Shown here: positions 19,275 through 30,174 of the stretch, one piece after another | Numbering within the stretch: position 1 is the stretch's first letter | Layout: each line of letters begins with the position of its first letter | Assembly (NCBI RefSeq): GCF_902827225.1 | Contig: NZ_LR792632.1 | Span: forward strand, 1,259,030-1,323,029 | Direction of reading: 5' to 3' | Source: Methanocaldococcus lauensis | GTDB taxonomy: Archaea > AGJL01 > Methanococci > Methanococcales > Methanocaldococcaceae | Length of the DNA stretch: 64,000 nt | Translations under genes and position numbers: made by a program | The notes under the pieces: generated by a model | What the model was told of the DNA's origin: nothing | Database searches by the model: none | The model's input: the letters and a program-made list of their open reading frames with translations, nothing else

Positions 19275-20039
19275 ATGAAATGGGATGAAATTGGAAAAAA
19301 TATTGCTAAGGAAATTGAGAGTTCAATATTAAAGTATTTTGGGAAAAAAGAGAAATCTTATGTTGTTGGAAAATCTCCGAGTGGTGATGATACAGAAATT
19401 TTTGATAAAATAAGTGAAGATATTGCCTTAAAGTTTTTGAAACCTTTGAATGTAAATATTGTTAGTGAAGAAATTGGAATTATAGATAATGGTAGTGAAT
19501 GGACTGTTGTTATAGACCCAGTTGATGGTTCATTTAATTTTATAAATGGAATTCCATTCTTTGCCTTTTGTTTTGGGGTTTATAAGAATAATAAACCTTA
19601 CTATGGATTAACATATGAATTTATAACTAAAAGCTTTTATGAGGCATATTATAAAAAAGGAAGTTATTTAAATGGAGAAAAAATTAAAGTTAAAGAATTC
19701 AACCCTAATGACATAACTATAAGTTACTATCCTAATAATAAAACAGATATTAATAAATTAAGAGATAAAGTTAAAAGAGTTAGAATATTTGGGGCATTTG
19801 GTTTAGAGATGTGTTATGTGGCAAAAGGTTCCTTAGACGCTGTTTTAGATATAAGACCAAAAGTTAGAGCAGTTGATATTGCCTCCTCATATATAATATG
19901 TAAGGAGGCAGGAGCATTAATAACTGACGAAAATGGAAAAGAACTTAAATTTAAATTAAATGCAACAGATAGATTAAATATTATTGTAGCAAATAGTAAG
20001 GAAATGTTAAATATGATATTGGAAACATTACAAAAATAA
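19275..20039 (+). CDS. suhB: Inositol-1-monophosphatase / fructose-1,6-bisphosphatase (SuhB family)
   Basis: A Mg2+-dependent phosphatase acting on inositol monophosphate and, in characterised archaeal members (MJ0109-like), also on fructose-1,6-bisphosphate. The 254 residues show the metal site EEIG (about 63-66), DPVDGSFNFI (about 80-89) and the C-terminal RAVDIASSYIICKEAGA. I start at ATG 19275 (MKWDEIGKN) because it matches the family N-terminus. Longer in-frame starts read through the duplicated SemiSWEET tail and palindromic element D. The insertion separated the gene from its former upstream partner, and no good ribosome site is left, only GATGGTCAG. It converges with pyk. Confidence 0.9.
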   Translation: MKWDEIGKNIAKEIESSILKYFGKKEKSYVVGKSPSGDDTEIFDKISEDIALKFLKPLNVNIVSEEIGIIDNGSEWTVVIDPVDGSFNFINGIPFFAFCFGVYKNNKPYYGLTYEFITKSFYEAYYKKGSYLNGEKIKVKEFNPNDITISYYPNNKTDINKLRDKVKRVRIFGAFGLEMCYVAKGSLDAVLDIRPKVRAVDIASSYIICKEAGALITDENGKELKFKLNATDRLNIIVANSKEMLNMILETLQK

Positions 20040-20045
20040 AATACT

Positions 20046-21395
20046 TTAGATATATTCAACTTTCACAGTGTTTGTTTTCTTCTTACCTATTGGATGTCCT
20101 AAGGTAACTATATAAATCCCACTCTTAATTTCTCTTTTTGCAATATCTCTACAGGCATTTATTATGTTTTCTATATCGTTAAATTCTTCCATTAAACAAC
20201 TATTTACTCCCCAAACTAATCTTAGTTTTCTTATAGTTTTTAAGTTTGGCGTTGGAGCTATTATTTTACTATTTATCCTCAATTTTGATATAATCTTTGC
20301 AGATCTTCCAGAATATGTGGGAGTTATGATTAATTTACAGTTTAACTTTTTATAGAGTTCATAAACAGCGTATGCTAAACCTTCATCAACACTTTTAACT
20401 TCTAAGCAAACTCTATCCCCAAACTCTTCATAGTGTTTATCAGCAACTTCTGCCACTTTATTTAAAACTTTTATAGCCTCTATTGGATACTTTCCAATGG
20501 TAGTTTCATTAGACAGCATTAAGCAGTCAGTTCCATCATATATGGCATTAGCAATGTCTGTAACCTCAGCTCTCGTAGGATATGGATTGTGAATCATAGA
20601 ATCCAATATCTGCGTGGCAGTTATTGACAAAATTCCGTATTTATTGGCAATTCTTAAAATGTTTTTTTGTTCTATTGGAATTCTTTCTATTGGAACCTCA
20701 ACTCCTAAATCTCCTCTTGCTACCATCAATCCATCACTAACTTTTCCTATCTCTTTAACATTTTTTAAACCTTCCTTAGTTTCTATTTTTGATATTACTT
20801 CACAATCTCCTTTATATTCCTCTATAATATCCTTTAACTCCTTAACATCATCCTTATTTCTAACAAATGATAAGGCGATATATTCAAAATCTTTTTCTAC
20901 AGCAAATTTTATATTCCCCCTATCTTGTTTATCAATTATTGGCAATTCTATTTTTGTATCTGGAAGATTTACACCCATTCCCTCCTTAATCTCTCCACCA
21001 ACAATTACAACTGCAATTATCTTATCATTTTCATTTTTTTCTACTTTCAATTTAACTTTCCCATCGTTTATTAGAATAAAGTGTCCTTCATCAATTGTAT
21101 TTATATTATAATTAAGCTCTATATCTCCATTTTTACCAATAACTATTTTATCCCTTTCTTTTAATATCTTATTTTTTAATCTGACTTTTTTTACTCTAAT
21201 CTTTATTCCCTTCAAATCCATAACTTTGGCGATGTTATTTTTTTCCAATATATTCAAAAACTTTTCACAGTAGTCTTTTGTAGAGTGAGACATATTAAAT
21301 CTAACTCCATCTATTAAATTTATTGCCTCATTTAATCTACTTTCTAAAGAAGGACCCATTGTTACTAAAATTTTAGTTTTCCTACAGTTTTGCAA
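20046..21395 (-). CDS. pyk: Pyruvate kinase
   Basis: Converts phosphoenolpyruvate and ADP to pyruvate and ATP at the end of glycolysis. The 449 residues hold the family motifs: TKILVTMGPS at the N-terminus, RFNMSHS, the active-site SKIETKEGL, MVARGDLGVEVP and NETTIGKYP, with the C-terminal domain (about 340-449) complete. Start is taken as TTG at 21395 because GGTGA (21405-21401) lies 5 nt upstream; a GTG at 21407 would contain that site. It is monocistronic and ends 6 bp from the converging phosphatase gene; both enzymes serve sugar-phosphate metabolism. Confidence 0.95.
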   Translation of the reverse strand: MQNCRKTKILVTMGPSLESRLNEAINLIDGVRFNMSHSTKDYCEKFLNILEKNNIAKVMDLKGIKIRVKKVRLKNKILKERDKIVIGKNGDIELNYNINTIDEGHFILINDGKVKLKVEKNENDKIIAVVIVGGEIKEGMGVNLPDTKIELPIIDKQDRGNIKFAVEKDFEYIALSFVRNKDDVKELKDIIEEYKGDCEVISKIETKEGLKNVKEIGKVSDGLMVARGDLGVEVPIERIPIEQKNILRIANKYGILSITATQILDSMIHNPYPTRAEVTDIANAIYDGTDCLMLSNETTIGKYPIEAIKVLNKVAEVADKHYEEFGDRVCLEVKSVDEGLAYAVYELYKKLNCKLIITPTYSGRSAKIISKLRINSKIIAPTPNLKTIRKLRLVWGVNSCLMEEFNDIENIINACRDIAKREIKSGIYIVTLGHPIGKKKTNTVKVEYI

Positions 21396-21418
21396 GTTAT
21401 TCACCACATAAGTTTATT

Positions 21419-22093
21419 TTATTCATAAGATACTATCTTCCCATCTTTCATTTTTATAATTCTTGATGCATATTTAGCCAAATCTTTGTCGTGAGTTACC
21501 ATAATGATTGTAATTCCTTTTTCATTTAGTTCTTTTAGCAAATCCATAACAATTTTTCCACTTTTACTGTCCAGGTTTCCAGTTGGCTCATCAGCAAAAA
21601 TTATCTTTGGATTGTTTGCCAAAGCTCTTGCTATAGCCACTCTCTGCTGTTGCCCACCACTCAACTGGTTAGGATAATGATATATCCTCTCTGCCAATCC
21701 AACCATTTCAAGTAGTTTTTTAGCCCTCTTTCTTCTATACTTCTTATCTTTCTCATCAAGAATCATTGGCAATTCCACATTTTCAAGGGCTGTTAGTGTT
21801 TTTATTAAATGAAACTGTTGAAATATAAATCCACTTATTTTCCTTCTAAAAATAGCTCTTTCATTCTCATTCATCAATGTAGTTTTTTTTCCTTTTATAT
21901 AAACCTCCCCCCTTGTAGGCACATCTAAAAGCCCTAAAATGTTTAAAAGTGTGGATTTTCCACAACCACTTGGTCCCATTATTGCTACAAACTCTCCCTC
22001 GTTAATGGAAATATCAATTCCTCTTAACGCGTAGGTTTTTGCCTCTCCACTCCCATAAATTTTCCAAATATTTCTACCCTCTATTAATGCCAT
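21419..22093 (-). CDS. ABC transporter ATP-binding protein (MacB/LolD type)
   Basis: The ATPase half of a MacB-like ABC system. 224 residues with Walker A GPSGCGKST (about 40-48), Q-loop FIFQQFHL, signature LSGGQQQR, Walker B IIFADEPTG and the H-loop MVTHD. It is the same subfamily as the well-studied MJ0796 dimer. Its ATG overlaps the stop of the upstream permease (TAATG), so the two are translationally coupled and form one complex. Transport substrate is unknown; in this family lipoproteins, peptides or envelope stress functions are possible. Confidence 0.94.
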   Translation of the reverse strand: MALIEGRNIWKIYGSGEAKTYALRGIDISINEGEFVAIMGPSGCGKSTLLNILGLLDVPTRGEVYIKGKKTTLMNENERAIFRRKISGFIFQQFHLIKTLTALENVELPMILDEKDKKYRRKRAKKLLEMVGLAERIYHYPNQLSGGQQQRVAIARALANNPKIIFADEPTGNLDSKSGKIVMDLLKELNEKGITIIMVTHDKDLAKYASRIIKMKDGKIVSYE

Positions 22094-23280
22094 TATTCTC
22101 CCCTCAATGTCTCAATTGGATTTAATTTTGCCCCACTTCTTGCTGGGAAATATCCGCTAATAACTCCAACAACAAAAGAGAATATTAAAACCCCAATAAT
22201 TAATTCCCAAGAAATCCAAGCATTAACCATTAAATAACCTTGCTTATGGGCTATAACTTCAACTATTTTTGCAAAAATAATCCCTAATATCAATCCAATG
22301 ATTCCTCCAAATAGTCCTAAAAATCCAGATTCAACGACAAAAATTGCTAATATATCTCCTGTTTCTGCCCCCAATGCCTTTAAAATTCCAATATCCTTCC
22401 TTCTCTCTAAAATGCTCATGTGCATTGTATTTGAAATTCCAACAGCCCCCACAAGTAATGAAATTCCAGCAACTCCTGAAACAAATAAAGTAATAACTCC
22501 CAAAATTCCTCCAACTGTCTCTGCCAACTGTTCTGCTGTTAAAACAGAGAAATCTTCATCTCCAAGAGATTTTTTTAATGCTTCTTTAACATCTTCTGCG
22601 ACTTTATTTATATTTATTCCCTCTTTCACAGTAACCATAATAAAGTTATACTTATCTTTATTACCAAAAAGTTCTTCTCCAACTTTTAGAGGGATTATGA
22701 CACTATCATCATCCTGTTGATTACCTATCTGTTTCAATATTCCAACGACTTTAAACTTTTTCTCTTTAATCTTTATCGTATCTCCAACTTTAATTTCCCT
22801 ATCAAACATATTATGGGCAGTTCCATAACCAATAATGCACTTATATTTATCATTATCACTTAACCATCTTCCAGATTCAAGGTCATATCCACTATCCAAA
22901 TAAACTTCCTTTAAAGTTGAAGGTTTAGAATAATAACAAGAAACATATTTTTTCTCTCCATTAAATTCAATATCTACTCCCCCATACCAACCATATAAAA
23001 CTTCTTTTACTCCCTTAATGTTTTTAATAGCCTTAACTTCTTTATCACTAAAATAGTGCGTTGGAGGAACACCAAACTGCTTAAATGGGAGAATTGTTAA
23101 TTTATTTGCTCCCATTTTCATCATTTCCTCGTGGATGTAATTTTGAACACCATATCCTAAAGAAATTAAACTCACTATGGCCATTACTCCAATAACAATC
23201 CCTATTATTGTTAATAAACTTTGAGTTCTTTTTTGTTTCATATTTTTCCAAGCAAAGGATATAATATCAACTGTCTTCAT
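22093..23280 (-). CDS. ABC transporter permease (MacB/FtsX type)
   Basis: A 395-residue permease with one N-terminal helix (about 20-42), an extracytoplasmic MacB-PCD domain (45-265) and three C-terminal helices forming the FtsX domain (about 270-385). Conserved features include MKQKRTQSLLTIIGIVIGVM, the coupling segment MSILERRKDIGILKALGA and the ending PARSGAKLNPIETLRGE. It partners with the downstream ATPase, which it overlaps by 1 base. A GGTGAAAAATT ribosome site precedes the ATG. The promoter must lie in the gap shared with the divergent CARDB-like gene. Confidence 0.94.
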   Translation of the reverse strand: MKTVDIISFAWKNMKQKRTQSLLTIIGIVIGVMAIVSLISLGYGVQNYIHEEMMKMGANKLTILPFKQFGVPPTHYFSDKEVKAIKNIKGVKEVLYGWYGGVDIEFNGEKKYVSCYYSKPSTLKEVYLDSGYDLESGRWLSDNDKYKCIIGYGTAHNMFDREIKVGDTIKIKEKKFKVVGILKQIGNQQDDDSVIIPLKVGEELFGNKDKYNFIMVTVKEGININKVAEDVKEALKKSLGDEDFSVLTAEQLAETVGGILGVITLFVSGVAGISLLVGAVGISNTMHMSILERRKDIGILKALGAETGDILAIFVVESGFLGLFGGIIGLILGIIFAKIVEVIAHKQGYLMVNAWISWELIIGVLIFSFVVGVISGYFPARSGAKLNPIETLRGE

Positions 23281-23310
23281 AATTTTTCACCTAAAACAAA
23301 CCACATTTTA

Positions 23311-23358
23311 AAAATAATATATACTACTACGTTATAATAAAAATAATATATACTATTA
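23311..23358. promoter_or_regulatory. Direct repeat at the divergent ABC / CARDB-like promoters
   Basis: AAAATAATATATACTA occurs twice, at 23311 and 23340, 29 bp apart, in the 96-bp gap between two divergent genes. Each copy contains a TATA-like ATAATATATA. They may be two promoters or one promoter with a repeated factor site. Assigned by inspection only. Confidence 0.4.
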
Positions 23359-23376
23359 AGAAATGAGGTGTTTTCA

Positions 23377-24567
23377 ATGAAATTAAAATATTTCTTCATA
23401 CTAATATTTGGATTAATTTATTTATTATCTCCAATTAATTGCATTCAAATAGATAAACCTCAATATGAGCCATTAAAAATACATCCTGGAGATGATGTAG
23501 ATTTATGGATTAAAATAACTAACAATAATTATAATAATGAAGTTAAAAATATAATTGTTAAAATCTCACCTCATTATCCATTTGAGTTAAGACAAATACA
23601 TCCTACTATAGGAAAGGCAGAAATATCTCATTTAAATCCTGGTGAAAGTGATATTGTTTATTTCAAACTACATGTTAATGAAAATGCTCCTTCAGATAAT
23701 TATAGGATTGATATTACTGTTAATTATGACGAAATTTATAATAAAGGTAGTGATGATGAGAGATTAATTCATTATAATATCACTAAAGTTTATTATTTGC
23801 CAGTTTATGGAATTGCAAAATTTCAAATCATAATAGATAATAATTCAATATCTCCTTCAAAATCAAAAACAATAACAATAAGATTAATAAATGAAGGAAC
23901 TGGAAATGCAAAATATGTAAGTATAAATTTTTTTGGAAATAACAAAATAAATGTTTTAGGAAGTGGAAATTATTATATTGGATTTTTAAAGGCAAAGTGT
24001 GAAAGAGATATTCCTATAACAATATATGCAGTTCCTGAAATTGAGAATGGAATTTATACAATATACGCAAATATCAATTGGATAGGTGATGACGGAATCT
24101 TTTACAATTTCTCAACACCAATAAACATAAAGGTTGTTAAAAAAATCTATAAAAATCAGCCATTTATATATTTAGATGATGTTGATTTTAAAGATGATAG
24201 CTATGAAGTAACTATTGGTGTTGCTAATAGAGGAATGTCAAAAATGAGACACTGTGTTTTAACATTAAATGTAAATGGAAAAAACTACACAAAATATGTA
24301 GGAGATTTGGATGAAGATGACTATGATACTTTAGTGTATACTTTATATGATGTAAATGGAACAGTTCCTTTAAATGTATTTTTAAATTATTTTGATGATT
24401 ATCAAAATGAATATACAGTTTCAAAAACATTCATTGTAAATTTTGAGCATAAAGAAGTTAAAGAGAATAATTATTGGATAATTGGAATTCTTATAATCTT
24501 TGGCATATTATTGATAATATATTATTTAAGAAAAAGAAGGAAAAGAGAAAGTTTTGAAGAATTATAA
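23377..24567 (+). CDS. Secreted, membrane-anchored protein with CARDB-like domains
   Basis: A 396-residue protein with a signal peptide (about 1-22, ending in INC), an extracellular part of about 340 residues with repeated beta-sandwich traits, a C-terminal membrane helix (about 367-384) and a short basic tail (RKRRKR). The segments around residues 30-140, 150-250 and 265-350 each open with features of CARDB/NEW1-like domains (for example KIHPGDDVDLWIKITN and NNSISPSKSKTITIRLINEG). Such proteins often serve envelope functions. ATG at 23377 follows GAGGTG. It is divergent from the MacB-type pair and may act with it, a guess from position only. Confidence 0.75.
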   Translation: MKLKYFFILIFGLIYLLSPINCIQIDKPQYEPLKIHPGDDVDLWIKITNNNYNNEVKNIIVKISPHYPFELRQIHPTIGKAEISHLNPGESDIVYFKLHVNENAPSDNYRIDITVNYDEIYNKGSDDERLIHYNITKVYYLPVYGIAKFQIIIDNNSISPSKSKTITIRLINEGTGNAKYVSINFFGNNKINVLGSGNYYIGFLKAKCERDIPITIYAVPEIENGIYTIYANINWIGDDGIFYNFSTPINIKVVKKIYKNQPFIYLDDVDFKDDSYEVTIGVANRGMSKMRHCVLTLNVNGKNYTKYVGDLDEDDYDTLVYTLYDVNGTVPLNVFLNYFDDYQNEYTVSKTFIVNFEHKEVKENNYWIIGILIIFGILLIIYYLRKRRKRESFEEL

Positions 24568-24720
24568 AATTAAAATATTTTTCTTATATTTTTTCTAAGA
24601 ATCACAAATCCTAAGATATATATACCTTTACCTTAATTTTATTGTTCTAAATAAGGAAGGTTGTTATGATAAAAATTTAATAATAAGGATGTGTAAAAAA
24701 TATAAAAATATGTGATTCCA

Positions 24721-25506
24721 ATGCTATTGAATAAAAGTAAAATAGAAGTTATTGAACAATTTATTTATATTTTAGAAATTTTAGATATGTATGCAAAAGA
24801 AGGGAGTGATGAAAAAGCAATTATAAGATTAATGTTAGATTATCTTGAAAAAGGGAATGTTTTAGATGAAGATATTATTCCAATAAGTAATAAAATCTTA
24901 GAAATTGCTAAAAAAGTTGGAAGTTATGATTTAAAAAGAGAGATTAATTTATGGCTATTTGGCGAAAAGAAAAAACTAACAAAGTCACAAAAAAATAAAA
25001 TAAAAAAACTCATTGAAATTTTGGAGTATTTAAAAAACTACATAGAAAAAAAACCTTATAAGTCTTATGAAGATACTCATTTATTAAATTTGATTTATTT
25101 AAAAATATTAAGACTCGATGAAAATATCTTCTTAGATTATAATTCAGAAGTTAGAAGTTTGTTAAATATTGCATTTAGAGCTGGAGATTATGAGTTAAAA
25201 AATGAAATAGAACTTTTACTAACTGGAAGAAAAAGAAGGAAATTAACTGAGGAATTTATACAAAAGAGAGTGGCAATTATTGGAATCTTAGAAAAGGTTA
25301 AAGAGTTTATAGAGAAAAAAGAATTTAAATCATCTTTTGATTATGAGGCACTTTTTTTAATAAATTTGAAAATATATAGGATTGAACAGGGAATTTTAAA
25401 GAGCTACGATGAAGAGATAGACTCTATTTTAAAAATTGCAAGAAAAGTAGGAAATTATAAGTTAAGGGAAGAAATAATTTTATTAAAAGAGAGTATAAAA
25501 AATTAA
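24721..25506 (+). CDS. Hypothetical protein made of three alpha-helical repeats
   Basis: I do not recognise a named family. The 261 residues are helical, charged and without Cys. Three tandem units of about 85 residues are visible; each ends with a similar block: ILEIAKKVGSYDLKREINL, LLNIAFRAGDYELKNEIEL and ILKIARKVGNYKLREEIIL. The second and third units are preceded by IEILEYLKNYIEKK and IGILEKVKEFIEKK. No signal peptide or membrane helix. Start ATG 24721 follows GTGATTCC; a GTG nine bases earlier would include that site. It is flanked by a CARDB-like gene upstream and convergent thi4 downstream. Possibly a scaffold or adaptor. Confidence 0.7.
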   Translation: MLLNKSKIEVIEQFIYILEILDMYAKEGSDEKAIIRLMLDYLEKGNVLDEDIIPISNKILEIAKKVGSYDLKREINLWLFGEKKKLTKSQKNKIKKLIEILEYLKNYIEKKPYKSYEDTHLLNLIYLKILRLDENIFLDYNSEVRSLLNIAFRAGDYELKNEIELLLTGRKRRKLTEEFIQKRVAIIGILEKVKEFIEKKEFKSSFDYEALFLINLKIYRIEQGILKSYDEEIDSILKIARKVGNYKLREEIILLKESIKN

Positions 25507-25509
25507 ATA

Positions 25510-27344
<1,835 letters not shown>

Positions 27345-27427
27345 AAACTTCCCCCAAAAGTTATTATTTACAAAACTAAAAAACTAAAATAAAAATATTA
27401 AAAATAAAAAATAAAACAAATATTTTA

Positions 27428-27856
27428 TTATTTTAATCCTTCTGTTTGCATATTTTCAATGTATTTTTCAATAACTTTTGGAGAAACTCTTGTTTGGATT
27501 CCTAATCTCTCTAATATTATGTTGTTTAATATAGCTTTAAGTATCTCCTTACCTTCTTTTGATTCTGTAATTTCATTTAGTTTTCTCGTAGTTGCAGGAG
27601 ATTTTAATTTTTTTAAAACTTGGGCTATCTCTTCCTCTGTAATTCTCCCTTTTTTCTTTTGAAAGATTTCATCCGCTATTTTGTAAAGTTTGTCAATATC
27701 AAACGGTAAATATTCAACAATTTTGTTTAAAACAGTCTCATCTATCGATGCTAATAATCTCGCTATTTCAATATTTTCAGTATTTTCATCTATTTTTATT
27801 TTTTTTACTACAAACCAATTTTTGTGTTTTGCTATAAATTCAATTTTATCATCCAC
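27428..27856 (-). CDS. DUF2666-like hypothetical protein
   Basis: A 142-residue cytoplasmic protein, mostly helical. The opening IEFIAKHKNWFVVKKIKIDENT and RLLASID match my memory of the archaeal DUF2666 family, whose role is unknown. No Cys and no membrane segment. GGTGAGAGTG precedes the ATG. It follows the ribosomal and RNA-processing cluster by 73 bp on the same strand and could be its last gene, or be read from its own promoter. Confidence 0.6.
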   Translation of the reverse strand: MDDKIEFIAKHKNWFVVKKIKIDENTENIEIARLLASIDETVLNKIVEYLPFDIDKLYKIADEIFQKKKGRITEEEIAQVLKKLKSPATTRKLNEITESKEGKEILKAILNNIILERLGIQTRVSPKVIEKYIENMQTEGLK

Positions 27857-27929
27857 ACTCTCACCAAAATAAAACTTTTAAAATAGAGATAAAATAAAAG
27901 CAAAAATAATTAAAAAAATAAAAAAAGAT

Positions 27930-28160
27930 TTAAGCAGTAATTAGTTTCTTTAATATAGGATCAGTAACATCCTCAGGACTGATTTCTTCGATATTTAAAA
28001 TCTTTATTCTTGATCTTTTAACTTTGTATCTTCCACCAAATTCTGAGTATAGTATTTCTAAGGCATGTTCTGGTTTTAAAGCTCTATACTCCTTTCTAAA
28101 TATCATAGGCTCTCCTTTTTTTAAAAATATTTTTCCAGTAATTCTATATATTTTAGCCAA
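27930..28160 (-). CDS. rpl18a: Large subunit ribosomal protein L18Ae (LX)
   Basis: A 76-residue archaeal L18Ae/LX protein of the large ribosomal subunit. AKIYRITGKIFLK, the FRKEYRALKPEHALE segment and YKVKRSRIKI identify it. I start at TTG 28160 because GAGGTGGG lies 4 nt upstream and the family begins with M-AKIYRI. A frame extended to 28187 would place that site inside the gene. It is the sixth gene of the cluster, 30 bp after pcc1. Confidence 0.93.
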   Translation of the reverse strand: MAKIYRITGKIFLKKGEPMIFRKEYRALKPEHALEILYSEFGGRYKVKRSRIKILNIEEISPEDVTDPILKKLITA

Positions 28161-28190
28161 ATAACCCACCTCCAAATATTTATTCAACTC

Positions 28191-28433
28191 TTATTCTTTA
28201 CAAATATTATAAATGTTTTGTGCTACTCCAATCCATCTTAAATATGAATAGATAGATGCCTTTAATATAGAAATGTCTTCTGCTTCAACATTTATTTTTA
28301 TAACATTTTTATTTATTTCCATCGTAGCCTTAGATTTTATTTGAGAAGATATATGTTCTAAAAATATAGATTTATAAATAATTTCTGCCTCTTCCTCTGA
28401 ATCAAACTCTAATATTAACTCAAAATAATTCAT
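28191..28433 (-). CDS. pcc1: KEOPS complex subunit Pcc1
   Basis: An 80-residue Pcc1-like protein. The KEOPS complex (Kae1, Bud32, Cgi121, Pcc1) makes N6-threonylcarbamoyladenosine in ANN-decoding tRNAs; Pcc1 is the dimerising subunit. The layout LEFDSEEEAEIIYKSI, then a beta hairpin and a helix with ISILKASIYSYLRWI, is the family pattern. It lies 12 bp after the Brix gene in the translation cluster. Confidence 0.85.
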   Translation of the reverse strand: MNYFELILEFDSEEEAEIIYKSIFLEHISSQIKSKATMEINKNVIKINVEAEDISILKASIYSYLRWIGVAQNIYNICKE

Positions 28434-28445
28434 AAAAATCCCTAA

Positions 28446-28961
28446 TTATTTATCATAGAGTCTATCAAATAATTTAATAGACTTTACTCTAATTAAAGGT
28501 CCTATTTTTACTCTATCTTTGTAGAATTGAAGGGCAAACAAATATTTAGGATCTTTCTCTAACTTTAATGTTATGTTACTGTCTTCATCAATATTTAAGT
28601 GTTGAAATAAAAATTCATTATAGATTTCATAATATTTTTTAAAATCTTCATTATTTTGTAATTCCCTACTAACTCTTATTTTTATTCCATCGTTATTGTA
28701 TATCTTTTCTCCACAAATCTCTCTCTGTAATTTAACAGAAATAAAACTTGATAGCCTTCTATTATTTTCAACATCATAAACTACTAATGTCCCAGGATTC
28801 GCTTTAAATTCCCCAATTAACAAAATATGTTTATCCATTTCAAATAATTCTTTCAAAGATAGTTTCCCTCTCTGAATATATGGTAGATTTAAAGTTCTTT
28901 CTAAATCCCTAACGAAGCTTCTTGTTCTTTGAGAGGGTTTTCTTGAAGTTGTAATTATCAT
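28446..28961 (-). CDS. Brix-domain ribosome biogenesis protein
   Basis: A 171-residue single-Brix protein, the archaeal counterpart of eukaryotic Imp4/Brx1/Rpf factors that bind pre-rRNA. It begins [20 protein letters not shown], the family N-terminus, and includes [12 protein letters not shown] and a C-terminal [28 protein letters not shown] precedes the ATG, overlapping the end of rpoP by spacing of 1 base. Expected role: ribosome assembly. Confidence 0.9.
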   Translation of the reverse strand: MIITTSRKPSQRTRSFVRDLERTLNLPYIQRGKLSLKELFEMDKHILLIGEFKANPGTLVVYDVENNRRLSSFISVKLQREICGEKIYNNDGIKIRVSRELQNNEDFKKYYEIYNEFLFQHLNIDEDSNITLKLEKDPKYLFALQFYKDRVKIGPLIRVKSIKLFDRLYDK

Positions 28962-28962
28962 T

Positions 28963-29103
28963 TTACCTCGCCTTTACATGTTTAACTACTTTTGGTCTAA
29001 GTTTAACTAATATTTTATAACTACAATATGGACATCTTGCTCTGTTACCTAACTCTTCAAATTTAATAATTTTTTTACAGTTTAAACATTTATATTCTAC
29101 CAT
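28963..29103 (-). CDS. rpoP: RNA polymerase subunit P (Rpo12)
   Basis: A 46-residue zinc-ribbon subunit of archaeal RNA polymerase. Both Cys pairs are seen: YKCLNCKK and ARCPYC, followed by the basic tail [15 protein letters not shown]. The start is ATG 29103 (MVEYKC): GGGATG sits just before it, and the longer frame to 29193 runs back through the L37Ae stop region with no conservation. It lies between rpl37A and the Brix gene, as in many euryarchaea. Confidence 0.93.
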   Translation of the reverse strand: MVEYKCLNCKKIIKFEELGNRARCPYCSYKILVKLRPKVVKHVKAR

Positions 29104-29170
29104 ACGCATCCCAGAAAAAATTATTATTTGTAATTTAGAAATAATTAGAAATAAAAATATTTTAGGGAAT

Positions 29171-29449
29171 TTATTCCTCTTTTCTATCAACAATTCTTCT
29201 TATAGCCTTCATAACTGCCTTACCTGCTCCTGTCTCTGGAGTATAAGCCCCTCCAGCTATTTTAGCCCCACATTTATCGCAAACCCATATTGATGTTGAG
29301 GCTCTCTTTAATTTTGGGAATCCACAAACTGGGCACTTATATTTCTTTTTTGCTTTAACTTCTACATCTCTAACTCTAACTCTTATCTTTAAACCATATC
29401 TTGGTCCAAATCTTCCTGCAGGTCCTACCTTCTTAGTGTGACTGAACAT
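29171..29449 (-). CDS. rpl37A: Large subunit ribosomal protein L37Ae
   Basis: A 92-residue zinc-finger ribosomal protein. The finger CPVCGFPKL...WVCDKC (about 38-60) is intact, with the family start [18 protein letters not shown] and the end [19 protein letters not shown] precedes the ATG. It follows the SBDS gene by 17 bp in one transcription unit. Confidence 0.95.
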   Translation of the reverse strand: MFSHTKKVGPAGRFGPRYGLKIRVRVRDVEVKAKKKYKCPVCGFPKLKRASTSIWVCDKCGAKIAGGAYTPETGAGKAVMKAIRRIVDRKEE

Positions 29450-29466
29450 ATTTTTTCACCTCTCTA

Positions 29467-30174
29467 TTATTCACTGTATTTTTTAACTACTTTTGTTTGA
29501 ACATTTCCTTTAGTTATTTTGTTTAGTTGAGCGTAAAACTCTGCCTCAATACCACTTGGAATTTCAATCAATACAATTAAAGAGCCATCTGGTTGCCATT
29601 CTTCCTGTTTAACAGCTCCAAATTGATACAATACATTGTATGCCTTAGAAGCATATTCAGGAGGTATTTTAACAGCAATATCTCTTTTTTCAAACCTGAT
29701 TGGTAAAAGTTTTTTAAGCTTTTTGACAATTTCAGGAACTTGCTCTTCAGCACTTTTGTAAATATCAATATTAATTTTCAATTCCTCCATAGCTTTTTCA
29801 ATTCTATGTGGAGGATGAGGAGTGTCAGTTTGTGGGTTTATAGTGTTTCTACTAATTATAGTAATAATTTGCCTTTTTTTCTGTTCTCTAAGTTCTTCTC
29901 TTTGTTTAGCAGTTAATTGAACATTACCTTTTAATATAATTTTTTTTGCAATTTCTTTAACATCAGTAGTTCCAAAGACTTTTGATAAAAGTTCTTCAGG
30001 AGCCTTTTCTCCCTTATTTGCATCTTTAAATATAACATCTATGGCTAAAAGTTCATCCATATCAACATTTTGACCTTCTTTAAGTTTAGCGGCTAAGTAA
30101 GGATCTACTAAAATTTCGAATTTTTCACCGTGTGATGTATATCTTGCAATAACTGCCTTTTCTAAGGACACCAT
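29467..30174 (-). CDS. sdo1: Ribosome maturation protein SDO1/SBDS
   Basis: The 235-residue SBDS orthologue. Three domains: FYSH-like N-terminal domain (1-90) with [18 protein letters not shown], a helical middle (about 95-165, including [19 protein letters not shown]) and the C-terminal ferredoxin-like domain (about 165-235). It works with EF-2-type GTPases to free new large subunits of eIF6. First gene of the cluster, with GAGGGATATT before the ATG. In many archaea exosome genes follow at this position; none do here. Confidence 0.94.
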   Translation of the reverse strand: MVSLEKAVIARYTSHGEKFEILVDPYLAAKLKEGQNVDMDELLAIDVIFKDANKGEKAPEELLSKVFGTTDVKEIAKKIILKGNVQLTAKQREELREQKKRQIITIISRNTINPQTDTPHPPHRIEKAMEELKINIDIYKSAEEQVPEIVKKLKKLLPIRFEKRDIAVKIPPEYASKAYNVLYQFGAVKQEEWQPDGSLIVLIEIPSGIEAEFYAQLNKITKGNVQTKVVKKYSE

